Source: Streptomyces phaeolivaceus (lineage in GTDB: Bacteria > Actinomycetota > Actinomycetes > Streptomycetales > Streptomycetaceae). From it: DNA of 64,000 nt. Positions 1 to 8,991 of the stretch are shown in pieces; positions within the stretch are counted from its first letter, which is position 1, and each line of letters starts with the position of its first letter. The translations under genes were made by a program, and so were the position numbers. Location of the stretch: positions 496,001 to 560,000 of the forward strand of contig NZ_CP045096.1 of the NCBI RefSeq assembly GCF_009184865.1, given 5' to 3'. The notes under the pieces were generated by a model. That model saw only the letters and a list, made by a program, of their open reading frames with translations, had not been told where the DNA came from and did not search any database.

Positions 1-139
1 AAAGCAGTCCGAACTCAAGGAACGGCAGTCGTCGCTGGTGATGCGGGACGACGAGGAGGACGGGGCGCCGCCGCACCGGACCACGGTGGACCTGGCAGGC
101 GGGGTCGCGGTCGTCCGGATGCCCGAGGCCGGCCGATAG
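1..139 (+). CDS. C-terminal fragment of an unidentified protein
   Basis: The reading frame is open from the window edge (codons start at base 2) to a TAG at 137-139, giving the last 45 residues of a protein. The tail is hydrophilic, with an acidic stretch (RDDEEDG) and an end reading VVRMPEAGR. No motif in these residues identifies a family. It is called coding because its codon use has the G/C-rich third positions of its neighbours. It lies 160 bp upstream of the phosphoesterase gene. Confidence 0.5.
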   Translation, partial: KQSELKERQSSLVMRDDEEDGAPPHRTTVDLAGGVAVVRMPEAGR

Positions 140-299
140 GACGCGCGCGTCGTCTTCTCCGTCGCGTTCACACCCGGGCGCGTGCGACGCGGAGCGGTCC
201 GTTGCCCCAGCGCAGCCAAGGCCTCACCACCGGTCCGGTCGGGCCGAGGGCGACCGGATACAGTGCGCGGGACGGCAGCCCGGTCAGAGAAGGGGAAGC

Positions 300-1520
300 G
301 TGACCGACACCAGCGACACCCGACCCGCCGACAACGAAACGCACGCTCCGCGGCGGAGCCGACTTCAGCGCCTGATGCGCTACCTCCCCCTGATCGCCCC
401 CGTACTGCTGTGGACCGTGCCCTGCTGGGTGCTCCTGTACACCGGCCAGCACTGGCCGCTGTCCGTCACCCTTGTCGGCACCGCCCTGTTCGCCCTCGGC
501 CTCGCCGGCATGCCGCTCGCGATGGCGCGCGGCCACGGCCGCCGTCAGCAGGACGGGGCGGCGATCGTCGGTGACACCCTGCTGGGCACGAGCTGGGTGC
601 TGTTCACCTGGTCCGTGCTGTTCGGCGTCCTCCTGCGGCTCGCCCTGACCGTGGCCGGCGTCGGCGAGGGCCAGGACCGGGCCCGGATCGTCGCCTGGGC
701 CGTCCTCGGCCTGACCGCCGTGCTGCTCGCCTGGGGATACGCCGAGGCCCGCCGCGTGCCACGCGTGCGCCGCCTGGACGTGCCACTCCCCCGGCTGGGT
801 GCCGGGTTGGACGGCACCCGCGTCGTCCTCATCACCGACACCCACTACGGCCCGCTCGACCGCGCCCGCTGGTCGGAGCGGGTGTGCGAGACGGTGAACA
901 CCCTGGAAGCCGACCTCGTCTGCCACACCGGCGACATCGCGGACGGCACCGCCGAACGCCGCCGCGCCCAGGCCGTCCCCCTGGGTACCGTGCGGGCCGA
1001 AAGGGCCCGTGTGTACGTCACCGGCAACCACGAGTACTACAGCGAGGCCCAGGGCTGGGTCGACCTGATGGACGAGCTGGGCTGGGAGCCGCTGCGCAAC
1101 CGGCATCTGCTGCTCGAACGCGGAGGCGACACCCTCGTGGTCGCCGGCGTGGACGACGTCACCGCCGAGTCCTCCGGCCTGCCGGGCCACCGCGCCCACC
1201 TCGCCGGAGCCCTCAACGGCGCCGACCCCGATCTGCCCGTGCTGCTCCTGGCGCACCAGCCCAAGTTCATCGACCGGGCGGCAGCCGCGGGCATCGACCT
1301 CCAGCTCTCCGGCCACACCCACGGCGGCCAGATCTGGCCCTTCCACCACCTCGTCCGTATCGATCAGCCCGCCCTGGCCGGCCTCTCCCACCACGGCTCC
1401 CGCACCCTCCTCTACACCAGCCGTGGCACCGGCTTCTGGGGCCCGCCGTTCCGCGTCTTCGCCCCCAGCGAGATCACCCTGCTGGTGCTCCGCTCCCCGC
1501 ACCGGTCCCCGTCCGCGTAG
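300..1520 (+). CDS. Membrane-anchored metallophosphoesterase (YkuE/YaeI-like)
   Basis: This 406-residue protein has about four hydrophobic segments (residues 30-150) followed by a calcineurin-like phosphoesterase domain. The metal-binding motifs appear in order: DTHYG with D180 and H182, GDIADG at 211, GNHEYY at 242, LAHQP, and SGHTHGGQ near 338. These residues bind two metal ions and cleave phosphomonoesters or phosphodiesters. Membrane-associated relatives such as YkuE act at the outer membrane face, possibly on lipid-linked substrates, but the substrate here cannot be read from sequence. The GTG start at 300 is preceded by a GAGAAGGGG ribosome site with good spacing. It is followed tail-to-tail by the next gene and looks monocistronic. 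Confidence 0.85.
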   Translation: MTDTSDTRPADNETHAPRRSRLQRLMRYLPLIAPVLLWTVPCWVLLYTGQHWPLSVTLVGTALFALGLAGMPLAMARGHGRRQQDGAAIVGDTLLGTSWVLFTWSVLFGVLLRLALTVAGVGEGQDRARIVAWAVLGLTAVLLAWGYAEARRVPRVRRLDVPLPRLGAGLDGTRVVLITDTHYGPLDRARWSERVCETVNTLEADLVCHTGDIADGTAERRRAQAVPLGTVRAERARVYVTGNHEYYSEAQGWVDLMDELGWEPLRNRHLLLERGGDTLVVAGVDDVTAESSGLPGHRAHLAGALNGADPDLPVLLLAHQPKFIDRAAAAGIDLQLSGHTHGGQIWPFHHLVRIDQPALAGLSHHGSRTLLYTSRGTGFWGPPFRVFAPSEITLLVLRSPHRSPSA

Positions 1521-1556
1521 CTCCGTGCCCGGTCGGTGTCGGTCAGAGGTCAGAGG

Positions 1557-2708
1557 TCAGAGGGTGAACAGCAGGGTGCCGAAGCCGACGTGGTCGCACT
1601 GGAAGGCGGCGCCCTCGGGGCGGATCCGCTGGATGGCGGTGTAGGTCCAGGGGGTGGGGAGGGAGCGCCGCTTCACGTAGTGGTTGTGCGCCATCTCGTA
1701 GATCGGGCGCAGTACACCCCGCTCCACGGTGGAGAGGGAGGTGTACGTGGCCAGGCAGGAGCCGAAGGTGGTGAACGGCACGGTGTTGCCGGTGTTGTAC
1801 TTCGCGGTGTACTCGAAGCCGGCGAGCAGCCGGTCGGAGGAGGCGGAGTAGAGGTCCTGGCCCTGGATCCAGGCGATCTCGCAGGCCTCGGCGAGACTGC
1901 CCAGGATGAGCTGGGTGTGGGCCTGGTCGCGACCGCTGTCGACGCACTGGCCGGTGTCCGTGAGCACCCGGCCGACCTTGCAGCAGCCGTGGTTGTAGAA
2001 GGCGTCGACACCGGCGTCGTAGATCGCGCCGTCGTTGCAGAACACACCGAACGCGAGCATCGCCTTGACGCAGTTGGTGCCCCAGCCGGCGTCGCCGAAG
2101 GTGTTGACCAGCGGCACGAACACATTCCTGATCAGGTTCTCGGTCCGGGTGATCTCGGCCGCCGTCCAGGCGCCGGAGGGTGCGGTGTAGCGCATCAGCT
2201 CGGCAGCCGCCGCGAACTTGAAGCCGTAGATGGAGGCGGCGAGTTGGGCATCCTTGCCGGTGATGGAGGTGAGGGTGGAGGACCAGGCCTTGATGATCTG
2301 CAGCGCCTTGGTGGCGTGTGCGGTGGTGCCGGTCAGATTCCACATCAGGGCGTTCTGGTAGGCCGCGTTGCAGTCGTTCCAGAGTTCCCAGTTGTGCGCC
2401 TCGGTGGTGCCGCGGTCGACGGTCGCGAACGGGCCCTTCATCGTGTACGTCGACTGCGAGTACTGGTCGGTCCGGAAGACGTTCCAGCCGCCCAGCCAGG
2501 GCTCGGTGCCGGCCGCGATCCGGGTCTTCATCCGTTCGACGTCGGAGACCTTGTGCAGCACACCGGGGTGCACGAAGGAGGTGAGGGCCGCGGCCTCGTG
2601 CGCGAGGGGCAGCCCGGCCGCCGCGGCGGCGGCGCCGACGGCGGTGATCCGCAGGAACCGGCGGCGGCCGGGAGCGGCCGAGGGCCCGGGGGTCAGGGGC
2701 TCGGTCAT
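1557..2708 (-). CDS. Tat-exported alginate-lyase-superfamily protein
   Basis: This 383-residue protein starts with a twin-arginine-type signal (RRRFLRI followed by an Ala-rich hydrophobic run to about residue 40). The mature part opens with FVHPGVLHKVSDVERMK, a signature of secreted proteins in the alginate-lyase alpha/alpha-toroid superfamily, which cleave uronic-acid polymers by beta-elimination. Tyr, His and Asn residues in the central helical part (HNWELWND, FYNHGCC) fit that fold. The exact substrate, alginate or glucuronan, is not determinable. A GAGGA ribosome site precedes the ATG at 2708. The gene is divergent from the Tat-exported gene at 3447, with a MITE between them, suggesting a shared polysaccharide role. 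Confidence 0.7.
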   Translation of the reverse strand: MTEPLTPGPSAAPGRRRFLRITAVGAAAAAAGLPLAHEAAALTSFVHPGVLHKVSDVERMKTRIAAGTEPWLGGWNVFRTDQYSQSTYTMKGPFATVDRGTTEAHNWELWNDCNAAYQNALMWNLTGTTAHATKALQIIKAWSSTLTSITGKDAQLAASIYGFKFAAAAELMRYTAPSGAWTAAEITRTENLIRNVFVPLVNTFGDAGWGTNCVKAMLAFGVFCNDGAIYDAGVDAFYNHGCCKVGRVLTDTGQCVDSGRDQAHTQLILGSLAEACEIAWIQGQDLYSASSDRLLAGFEYTAKYNTGNTVPFTTFGSCLATYTSLSTVERGVLRPIYEMAHNHYVKRRSLPTPWTYTAIQRIRPEGAAFQCDHVGFGTLLFTL

Positions 2709-2858
2709 ACGGGTCCTCTTTCACTCGGCGTCGAGCTGGAAGAGACAGCACTCGGCGGGTGGTAACCGTTTGCTGTGGACCGTAGAGGCATGCGACGACG
2801 CCCCGCAAGACTTTGAGCCACGCCATCTCGACGGCATCGACTCCAGATCGCCTCACCA

Positions 2859-3103
2859 GGCCCTGTCGTCACATTCCCGTCGTCGCCCGCAGGGCGGCCT
2901 CGCGGCGTCGTGGGAATACCTCCCGGTCGAGCGAAGCCGAGAGTGGGGGAGCGTGCTCTCGGCGTGCCGGGCCCTGTCCCGCGTACTGGATGTACTCGGG
3001 TCAGGGCCCGGTGCGGCGGTGGGATCCCTCCCGGTCGAGCGAAGCCGAGAGTGGGGGAGCGTGCATGGCGTCGCGAGGCAGACGGGAATGTGACGACAGG
3101 GCC
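2859..3103. mobile_element. MITE-like palindromic element, expanded copy
   Basis: A 245-bp non-coding element is bounded by a perfect 23-bp terminal inverted repeat (2859-2881 and 3081-3103; it begins GGCCCTGTCGTCACATTCCC). Inside are two direct copies of a core containing GGTCGAGCGAAGCCGAGAG, around 2931-2961 and 3033-3063. They are separated by about 70 bp that carries its own inverted pair CCGGGCCCTG/CAGGGCCCGG. A second, shorter copy in reverse orientation lies at 35357-35493. No transposase is encoded, so it fits a miniature inverted-repeat transposable element. Confidence 0.8.
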
Positions 3104-3193
3104 TAAGCCCAGAACTGCCCAATCAACCCACCCGTCGGCTCGGGTGACACCGAGGATGCCGACCACACCGGAGCCTCGCGCCACACAAGGACA

Positions 3194-3223
3194 TTGACCG
3201 GCCATGGGTCGTGCGCCTAGCGT
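3194..3223 (+). promoter_or_regulatory. Candidate housekeeping promoter
   Basis: TTGACC at 3194-3199 and TAGCGT at 3218-3223 are separated by 18 bp and resemble a sigma-70-type promoter. It points toward the gene at 3447 and would leave a leader of about 215 bases. Just downstream the decamer TACTCCCCTG is repeated (about 3232-3252). This is a motif match only. Confidence 0.35.
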
Positions 3224-3446
3224 GGAATACGTTTACTCCCCTGTCTACTCCCCTGCCTTTCTCGTGCCGCCCACCCCGATGTCGCCCTGACCTAGGACGA
3301 AACCCCTCGCGCAAGCCGTACGACAGGTCGGGCCGGCCCGGCCGGGGCCCGGCCTCGTCAGGACGGTCGGGTCCTCCGGTGAAGGCACCGCACGCCGCCA
3401 CGGGTCGAGCCCGCGGCACCCCGCACAGCCGAAAGGAAGTACCACC

Positions 3447-6293
3447 ATGTCCGAACCCGTCCAGCGGAGATCCCTGCTCAAAATGGCCGCCGGTGCCGCC
3501 GCAACGGGCTGGCTGTGGCAGGCCGGGGCCCCCGCCCACGCCGCCGGAGGCAGGACGGACGCGTCCTCGTCCGCGCTCGACACGCTCGTCCTCGGCGACC
3601 GGGCCTCCGAGCGCGCCCACGGTCTCGCGACGACACTCTCGGAGGTCGTCACCGGTGGTCTCGGTGAGGCGGCCCGGGTGCTCAACCCGCCGCAGGCGGC
3701 CGGTTTCTGGGGTGGCACCCTCAAGGCGGACCTGGCCTGCCGCCCCAAGGGTCCGACGTACGTGACCATCAAGCTGTGGGGCTCGGAGCACGGCGAGGAC
3801 CTCGGACGGCTCCAGCTCTTCGCGGAGGGCGAGCAGGTGGGCCACTACCACCTCGGCGCCGTGGACCCGCTCGACATCGCCGCCGAGGACCCGCGCACAC
3901 CCGAGCGCTTCTACTTCCACACGCTCGCCCTGCCCGCCGAACTCACCGCGGGCAAGCGCAAGGTGAGCCTGGAGGTCCGTTCGATGGGCCGGATCGCGGG
4001 CTACGCGCAGTCGGCGGCCGACTACTACAAGGACATGACCGGCCCCAGCCGCACGATCTACCGCCTCTACACCCACGACGAGCCGTACTTCGCCCCCGCC
4101 GACGACGATGTCACCGGCACGCTCCCGGAACCGCGCACGCGCACCTCGCCCGGCAGCGAGATCGTGGACACCATCACCGCCCGGGTCGTCGCGCAGGCCG
4201 CCGCCGAGGCGTCCCGTACCTCGCCGCAACTCGACCTGTGGTACCTGGAGTTCCTGGCCCGCGCCTACGCGATGCCCAGCACCGGCGCGTACCGCAACGG
4301 CGCGGTGCCGGGGCAGATCACCAGCAGCCTGGACGCCATCTACTGGAAGTACCTGTCCGACGCGAAGGTCATGACCGACTCCAGCCAGCAGTGGATGGGG
4401 CTCGGCCGGGCGGGTCTGGTTCTGCTGGCGCTCGCCGACGAGTTGGAGCCGCTGCTCGACGAGCCGGTCATCGGCTCGCCCGGTGCGATCTCCAACCCCG
4501 GCTTCGAGTACGGCACTTCGGGCTGGCGGTCCGCGACCTGGGCCGGCAGTGGCACCACCTCCCGCGACACCTCCGTCCACCGCACCGGCACCGCCTCGGC
4601 CAAGGTGACCGTCCCGTCGGCCGGCACGGTCGGCTGGGTGACCTCGTCCAAGATCCCTGTGGATCAAGGGACTTACACGTACGGCACGTGGGTCAGGACC
4701 GATGGCGTGGGCACGAACAAGGCGTATCTGGACGTGCTGTTCTTCGACGCGAACGGCAAGATCGTCGGCGGGGACAACAAGTTCTACGCCTCCGGAGGCA
4801 CCCACGACTGGGAGCAGGTGACCGCCCGGCTCGCCACGCCCGCCTCGGCGACCCGGACAGAGATTCACCTCCGGCTCGAAGGCGCGGGCACGGTCTGGTT
4901 CGACGACCTGACCCTCGCCCCGCCGTCCGGGTCCTCGTACGCCCCGGTGATCCGCCGGGACGCCTGGACGAGGATGCTCCTCGACAGCCGCGAGTACTGG
5001 CGGCAGCACTTCCCGCAGTACACCAACCAGGCCATCATCTGCGCCATCGGCCTCTATCTCGCCGACCGGGGCCTGACCTGGCTCGGCTCGGACAAGGCCT
5101 GGGGCGAGAAGAAGGCCCGCGGCTACCTCTACCAGTCCGTGGGCCTCACCCCCTGGCTGGGCCCGGAGGCCGAGGACGGCACCCCGACCAAGCCGCTCGG
5201 CGGCTCGTACCACCAGGTCACCGAGAAGGGCGTCTCCAAGGAACTCGGCTACGCCGGCAACTACGGCGAGCTCCAGGACTGGCTGTCCCTCGTCCACGAC
5301 GCGGTGACCGGCATCGGCGGGGTGCAGGACGACGAACTCCACGCCCACCTGGTGAAGATGACCAAGGCCCGCGCCGTCTTCCACCATCCCGCGCTGGACG
5401 CCGACGGCTACCGCACCATGCGCATCGAGGCCGTGACCGGCTGGCGGGACGCCGAGTACCCCGGGAAGATCGCCTACGACGAGGGCGACAAGTGGGACGG
5501 CCATCCGCTGCGCCTCGCCGCCCTGCTCAAGGACCCCGAACTGACCGCCTACGCCCGGCAGTCCCTCGACGAGGGACAGGTCTTCGAGGTCCTGAAGAAG
5601 ACGTACGACCTCGGCGCCTCCGCCCGCACCAACCTCAACCTCCTGTCCACCGCCGACGACTACGCGTACATCAGCGAGGCCCCGGCGACCGCCACGCGCC
5701 TGCCCATGACGCCCGGCGCGCCGGACCTCGTCTTCTCCGACGAGGAGAACGGCCTGGTCGCGGTCAAGCACGGCGACGAGATCCTCTACGCCTCCCTGTA
5801 CTGGCGGGCCCGCTGGGGCGTCAACCGCCTCGCCCGCGTGCACCTGATCACGGCCGAGGGCGTCGAACGCTCCGCGACGATCTGGCAGGACGTCGACTTC
5901 GACCCCGACGGCCGCTCGTTCACCGAGCCCGACTGGGTCAACTTCGAGTTCGCGGTCGGCGATCTCGCCATCCCCGACGGCGGCTTCCCGCCGCCCGGCG
6001 ACACCGTCCACCAGGCCTTCGCCGGCCAGGTACTGCCCTTGGCCAAGGCACCCGCCGACGTGCCGGCGATCCCGGTGGGCGAGGAGAGCCCCTTCGCCGG
6101 ACGCGCCTCCTTCCACCGCTGCGCGTACGGCCCGTATCTGATCGCCATGAACACCACCACCGACCGCACCTACACCCTCACCACCGAGGACTTCGGCCCC
6201 TCCCGTGACCTCGTCACCGGCGCCCGGGTGGGCACCGGGGAGAAGATACGGGTCAAGCCCGGCCGCACGGTGGTGCTGCGCAAGCGGCGCTGA
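3447..6293 (+). CDS. Tat-exported large protein with an inserted carbohydrate-binding module; possible polysaccharide lyase
   Basis: This 948-residue protein has a twin-arginine leader (QRRSLLKMAAG, residues 6-16, cleavage near 33). A beta-rich N-terminal domain (about 55-215) is followed by an alpha-rich region interrupted at about 350-490 by a beta-sandwich of the CBM4/9/22 type (NPGFEYGTSGW, later VWFDDLTLAPP). The C-terminal 200 residues are beta-rich and end in a basic tail. The layout of helical toroid plus beta-sandwich resembles secreted polysaccharide lyases, but I do not recognise a catalytic signature and the enzyme class is inferred. A clear AAAGGAAG site precedes the ATG. The divergent neighbour at 1557 is also Tat-exported and lyase-like. 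Confidence 0.7.
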   Translation: MSEPVQRRSLLKMAAGAAATGWLWQAGAPAHAAGGRTDASSSALDTLVLGDRASERAHGLATTLSEVVTGGLGEAARVLNPPQAAGFWGGTLKADLACRPKGPTYVTIKLWGSEHGEDLGRLQLFAEGEQVGHYHLGAVDPLDIAAEDPRTPERFYFHTLALPAELTAGKRKVSLEVRSMGRIAGYAQSAADYYKDMTGPSRTIYRLYTHDEPYFAPADDDVTGTLPEPRTRTSPGSEIVDTITARVVAQAAAEASRTSPQLDLWYLEFLARAYAMPSTGAYRNGAVPGQITSSLDAIYWKYLSDAKVMTDSSQQWMGLGRAGLVLLALADELEPLLDEPVIGSPGAISNPGFEYGTSGWRSATWAGSGTTSRDTSVHRTGTASAKVTVPSAGTVGWVTSSKIPVDQGTYTYGTWVRTDGVGTNKAYLDVLFFDANGKIVGGDNKFYASGGTHDWEQVTARLATPASATRTEIHLRLEGAGTVWFDDLTLAPPSGSSYAPVIRRDAWTRMLLDSREYWRQHFPQYTNQAIICAIGLYLADRGLTWLGSDKAWGEKKARGYLYQSVGLTPWLGPEAEDGTPTKPLGGSYHQVTEKGVSKELGYAGNYGELQDWLSLVHDAVTGIGGVQDDELHAHLVKMTKARAVFHHPALDADGYRTMRIEAVTGWRDAEYPGKIAYDEGDKWDGHPLRLAALLKDPELTAYARQSLDEGQVFEVLKKTYDLGASARTNLNLLSTADDYAYISEAPATATRLPMTPGAPDLVFSDEENGLVAVKHGDEILYASLYWRARWGVNRLARVHLITAEGVERSATIWQDVDFDPDGRSFTEPDWVNFEFAVGDLAIPDGGFPPPGDTVHQAFAGQVLPLAKAPADVPAIPVGEESPFAGRASFHRCAYGPYLIAMNTTTDRTYTLTTEDFGPSRDLVTGARVGTGEKIRVKPGRTVVLRKRR

Positions 6294-6323
6294 GCGGGGG
6301 CGCGCTCGGCGCGTCTGCCATAG

Positions 6324-6342
6324 GGCGGGCGCGCTGCCCGCC
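6324..6342 (+). terminator. Hairpin after the large Tat protein
   Basis: GGCGGGC (6324-6330) and GCCCGCC (6336-6342) form a perfect 7-bp stem with a 5-base loop, 30 bp after the stop codon at 6293. There is no U-run, as is usual for Streptomyces terminators. Confidence 0.5.
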
Positions 6343-6527
6343 GCCGCTCGTCCTCGGGACGGGTTCGGTGGTATCGAGCCAGTCTCAGGGTCTGGTCGAG
6401 CGGTCGCCGTCAGGGTGTCGTCGATCAGGCACGGGGTCGCGGACCGTTCGAGAGCCGGTGACGGCTGCGGACGGAACCGTCCGGTCCCCGCGCACGACGA
6501 CACCGTGACGAGAAGGCGGACTACGGC

Positions 6528-7820
6528 GTGACCAGCAGACTGCCTTGGCCCGATTCCGAACCCGAACCCGACCACGGCCACGGCCACGGCCACGGCCACG
6601 GCCACGAAGCCGGCCACGACGGCAACACCGGCACGAGCAGCGGGGAAACGGCGATCGTGATCGTCGGTCTGGCGGCTCGCGAGACGGTCGGACGGGTGCC
6701 CGACGGGGTCGCGGCGTTCTTCGGGGATGCCGTGCACGGGGCTTCCCGGGAGCGGCTCGGTGCGCTTCAGCTGGTGTGGGGCGCGCTGGAGGACGCCGGG
6801 ATCGTTCCCGGTGCGCTGTGCGGCGCCGATGTGGGTGTGTTTCTCGTGGCGGCGGCGGCCGAGCCCGGGGACAGGGACGGGGACGGGGTAGTAGGCGGCT
6901 CGGACGGGCTGGCGGTGCTCGTCGGGGGTGATCTCGGCTGGGGGCGGGGGGGGTGAAGGCGATGGAGCACGGGGTGCTGCCGCGCACCCTGCACGTGGGC
7001 GCGCCGAGCCCGCACGTGGACTGGTCGGCGGGCGCGGTCGAACTGCCGACCGAGACCCGGGGGTGGCCGGACGCGGGACGCCCGCGCCGGGCGGGCGTCT
7101 CGTCGTTCGGTGTCAGCGGCACCAACGCGCATCTGATCCTGGAGGAGCCGGAGGAGCCGGAGGAGCCGGAGGCGGGCGCCGACTCCGGGCCGCCCGCTGA
7201 GGCGGACCAGACCCGGACATGGCCCACCGGGGTGTCATGGGTGCTGTCCGGGCGGAGCGTCGACGCCCTGCGGGCCCAGGCCGCGCGGCTGGCGGCCCAT
7301 GTGCGGGAACGTCCGGAGCTGACGCGTGCGGAGGTGGGTGCGGCGCTGGCCCGTGGCCGGTCGGTGTTCGAGCACCGGGCGGTGGCCATCGGCGCCGATC
7401 CGACCGAACTGGTGGCGGGCCTGACGGCCCTGGCGGAGGGCCGCCCGGCGCCCGGCCTGTTCCACGGCCGGGTCACCTCCGACAGCCGTACCGTGCTGGT
7501 GCTCTCCGACCACGGCCTCGCACGGGACATCGACTGGGCGGCCCGGCTCGTGCTCACCTCACCGGCGTTCTCCCGGCGGCTGGCCCACTGCCGGCGGGCG
7601 CTGGCCAAGGTCGGCGACCACGCGCTGCGCGGCGGTGCCTTCCCGGGGTCCGAACCGACCGTGCGATGGGCGGTGCTGGTGGCGCTCGCCGGGGTGTGGA
7701 GGAGTACGGCGTACGTCCGTCGGCGGTGGTCGGCGAGGGTGTGGGCGAGATCGCGGCGGCCTGTGTGTCCGGCGCGCTGTCGCTCAAGGAGGGCGCGCAG
7801 GCGGTGGCGCACGGCATCCC
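6528..7820 (+). pseudogene. Eroded type I polyketide synthase fragment (KS-AT)
   Basis: Three pieces of a modular PKS survive in different frames. In 6528-6956 a ketosynthase N-terminus is readable (ETAIVIVGLAA, then LQLVWGALEDAGIVPGAL, then ADVGVFLV). From 6953, after a frame change, the ketosynthase C-terminus resumes (HGVLPRTLHVGAPSPHVDW and GVSSFGVSGTNAHLILEE) and runs into the KS-AT linker. Near 7700 the frame shifts again into an acyltransferase segment (EEYGVRPSAVVGEGVGEIAA) ending about 7820. The middle of the KS, including its active-site Cys and both His, is deleted, and the AT motif GHSxG has become GEGVG, so no active enzyme can result. The first frame also holds a (CCACGG)n repeat encoding a His-Gly tract. 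No other PKS gene is nearby. Confidence 0.85.
6573..6607 (+). repeat. CCACGG hexanucleotide tandem repeat
   Basis: Nearly six perfect tandem copies of CCACGG lie at the start of the PKS remnant and would encode alternating His-Gly. Hexamer repeats of this kind arise by slippage and keep the frame; a metal-binding role is possible in principle but unsupported, because the frame belongs to a pseudogene. Confidence 0.7.
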
Positions 7821-7852
7821 GGCTCCGCGTCGGCCGAGACGAAGGAGTGGCC

Positions 7853-8695
7853 ATGGCCTCGACACCACTGCTCTTCCTGCACGGTTACCGGCACGGTTCC
7901 TGGTGCTGGAGCGAGGTCGTCGCCAAGGTGACGGCGGGCGGTCGGCGGGCGGCAGCGGTGGACATGGCGGGTCACGGGCTGTACGCCCGTCGGCCCGCGT
8001 GTCTGTCCCGGCGCCCGTTCGCCCCTGACGCGGTCGCCACGGAGGTCTCCCCGGTCGCGGATGTCGACCTGGACCGGGCGGCCGGACTCCTCGTCTCGCA
8101 GGTCAGGCAGGTCGGGCGCGGCGGTCCGGTCACCGTGGTGGCACACAGCATGGGCGGCACGGTACTGACACGTGCGGCCCAGCACGCGCCCGAGCTGATC
8201 GAGCACATGGTGTACCTGACGGCGTTCATGCCGGCCTCGGACGTCCCGGCGCTGGCGTACATCCAGTCGGCCGACAACGAAGGCGATCTCGTGGGCCCGT
8301 CGTTGCGTGCCGACCCCGCGGTCGTCGGCGCGCTGCGCTTCGACCTCGCGTCGGAGGACGCCGCCTACCGGCAACAGCTGCGCCAGGCCTTCTTCGGGGA
8401 TGTCGATCCGGTCGTCGCCGACGCCGCCCTCGGTCTGCTGTCACCCGACGCGCCGGTCGGTATCGCGCTGGGCGCCACCGCCCTGACCCGCGACGGCTGG
8501 GGATCGATCCCGCGCACCTATGTCACCTGCGCGCGGGACATGGCGATACGCCCGCCGGTGCAGCGCGGATTCATCGCGGAGGCCGACGCCGCCTTCCCGG
8601 ACAACCCGACCTCCGTGGCGGAACTGGACGCCTCCCACTCACCGTTCCTGTCGATGCCGGACCAGGTCGCGGACATCGTCACGAAGACGGGCTGA
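7853..8695 (+). CDS. Alpha/beta hydrolase
   Basis: This 280-residue protein belongs to the PF12697-type alpha/beta hydrolases. The oxyanion strand reads LLFLHGYRHGSWCW, the nucleophile elbow AHSMGGT puts the catalytic Ser near residue 99, and the catalytic His lies in LDASHSPFLSMP near 262. An Asp in CARDMAI is the likely third member. Close relatives are small-ester or methyl-ester hydrolases; the substrate is unknown. The frame is open far upstream into PKS-derived sequence, but an AAGGAG site six bases before the ATG at 7853 and the start of homology there fix the start. It resembles the secreted hydrolase at 33683 but has no signal peptide. Confidence 0.8.
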   Translation: MASTPLLFLHGYRHGSWCWSEVVAKVTAGGRRAAAVDMAGHGLYARRPACLSRRPFAPDAVATEVSPVADVDLDRAAGLLVSQVRQVGRGGPVTVVAHSMGGTVLTRAAQHAPELIEHMVYLTAFMPASDVPALAYIQSADNEGDLVGPSLRADPAVVGALRFDLASEDAAYRQQLRQAFFGDVDPVVADAALGLLSPDAPVGIALGATALTRDGWGSIPRTYVTCARDMAIRPPVQRGFIAEADAAFPDNPTSVAELDASHSPFLSMPDQVADIVTKTG

Positions 8696-8783
8696 CGACG
8701 CGCCACATGAGCGCCGGCGCGCCGTTGCCCCACTGGTTCGCCGAACTGGACGGGCAGGACAAGCACCGCAAGCCCGTCCGTCA

Positions 8784-8796
8784 CGAAATATTTTCG
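8784..8796. promoter_or_regulatory. Operator-like palindrome CGAAA-N3-TTTCG, site 1
   Basis: CGAAATATTTTCG is a perfect 13-bp inverted repeat in the gap upstream of the lacI-type gene. Identical half-sites recur at 10045-10057 and 13550-13562. Its position suggests autoregulation by the LacI protein. Binding is inferred, not shown. Confidence 0.55.
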
Positions 8797-8991
8797 CGAT
8801 CGGGATCCACGGACGTACGCAGCGGCACTCAGGCCACGCCAGGGGGCCGACATCGGGCATCACCCCACATATCCGTGCGCCCCGCCCTTCTTGCCTTCGC
8901 GCTCGCGGCCCCGTTACTTTGCGGCGATGTTTCTGGCCAGGTGCGCGGTGCGGTCCGGCGCGCCGGTGTTCGGCGCACAGAACGGACTCGG

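Noticed and set aside
1542..1562. Three copies of GTCAGAG at the end of the phosphoesterase/lyase-like gene pair
   Set aside because: Short repeat overlapping a stop codon with no further symmetry; not informative on its own.
3123..6737. Open minus-strand frame of about 1200 codons
   Set aside because: It is antisense to the Tat-exported protein, which has a signal peptide, ribosome site and recognisable modules; the minus frame has Gly/Val/Arg-rich sequence without domains.
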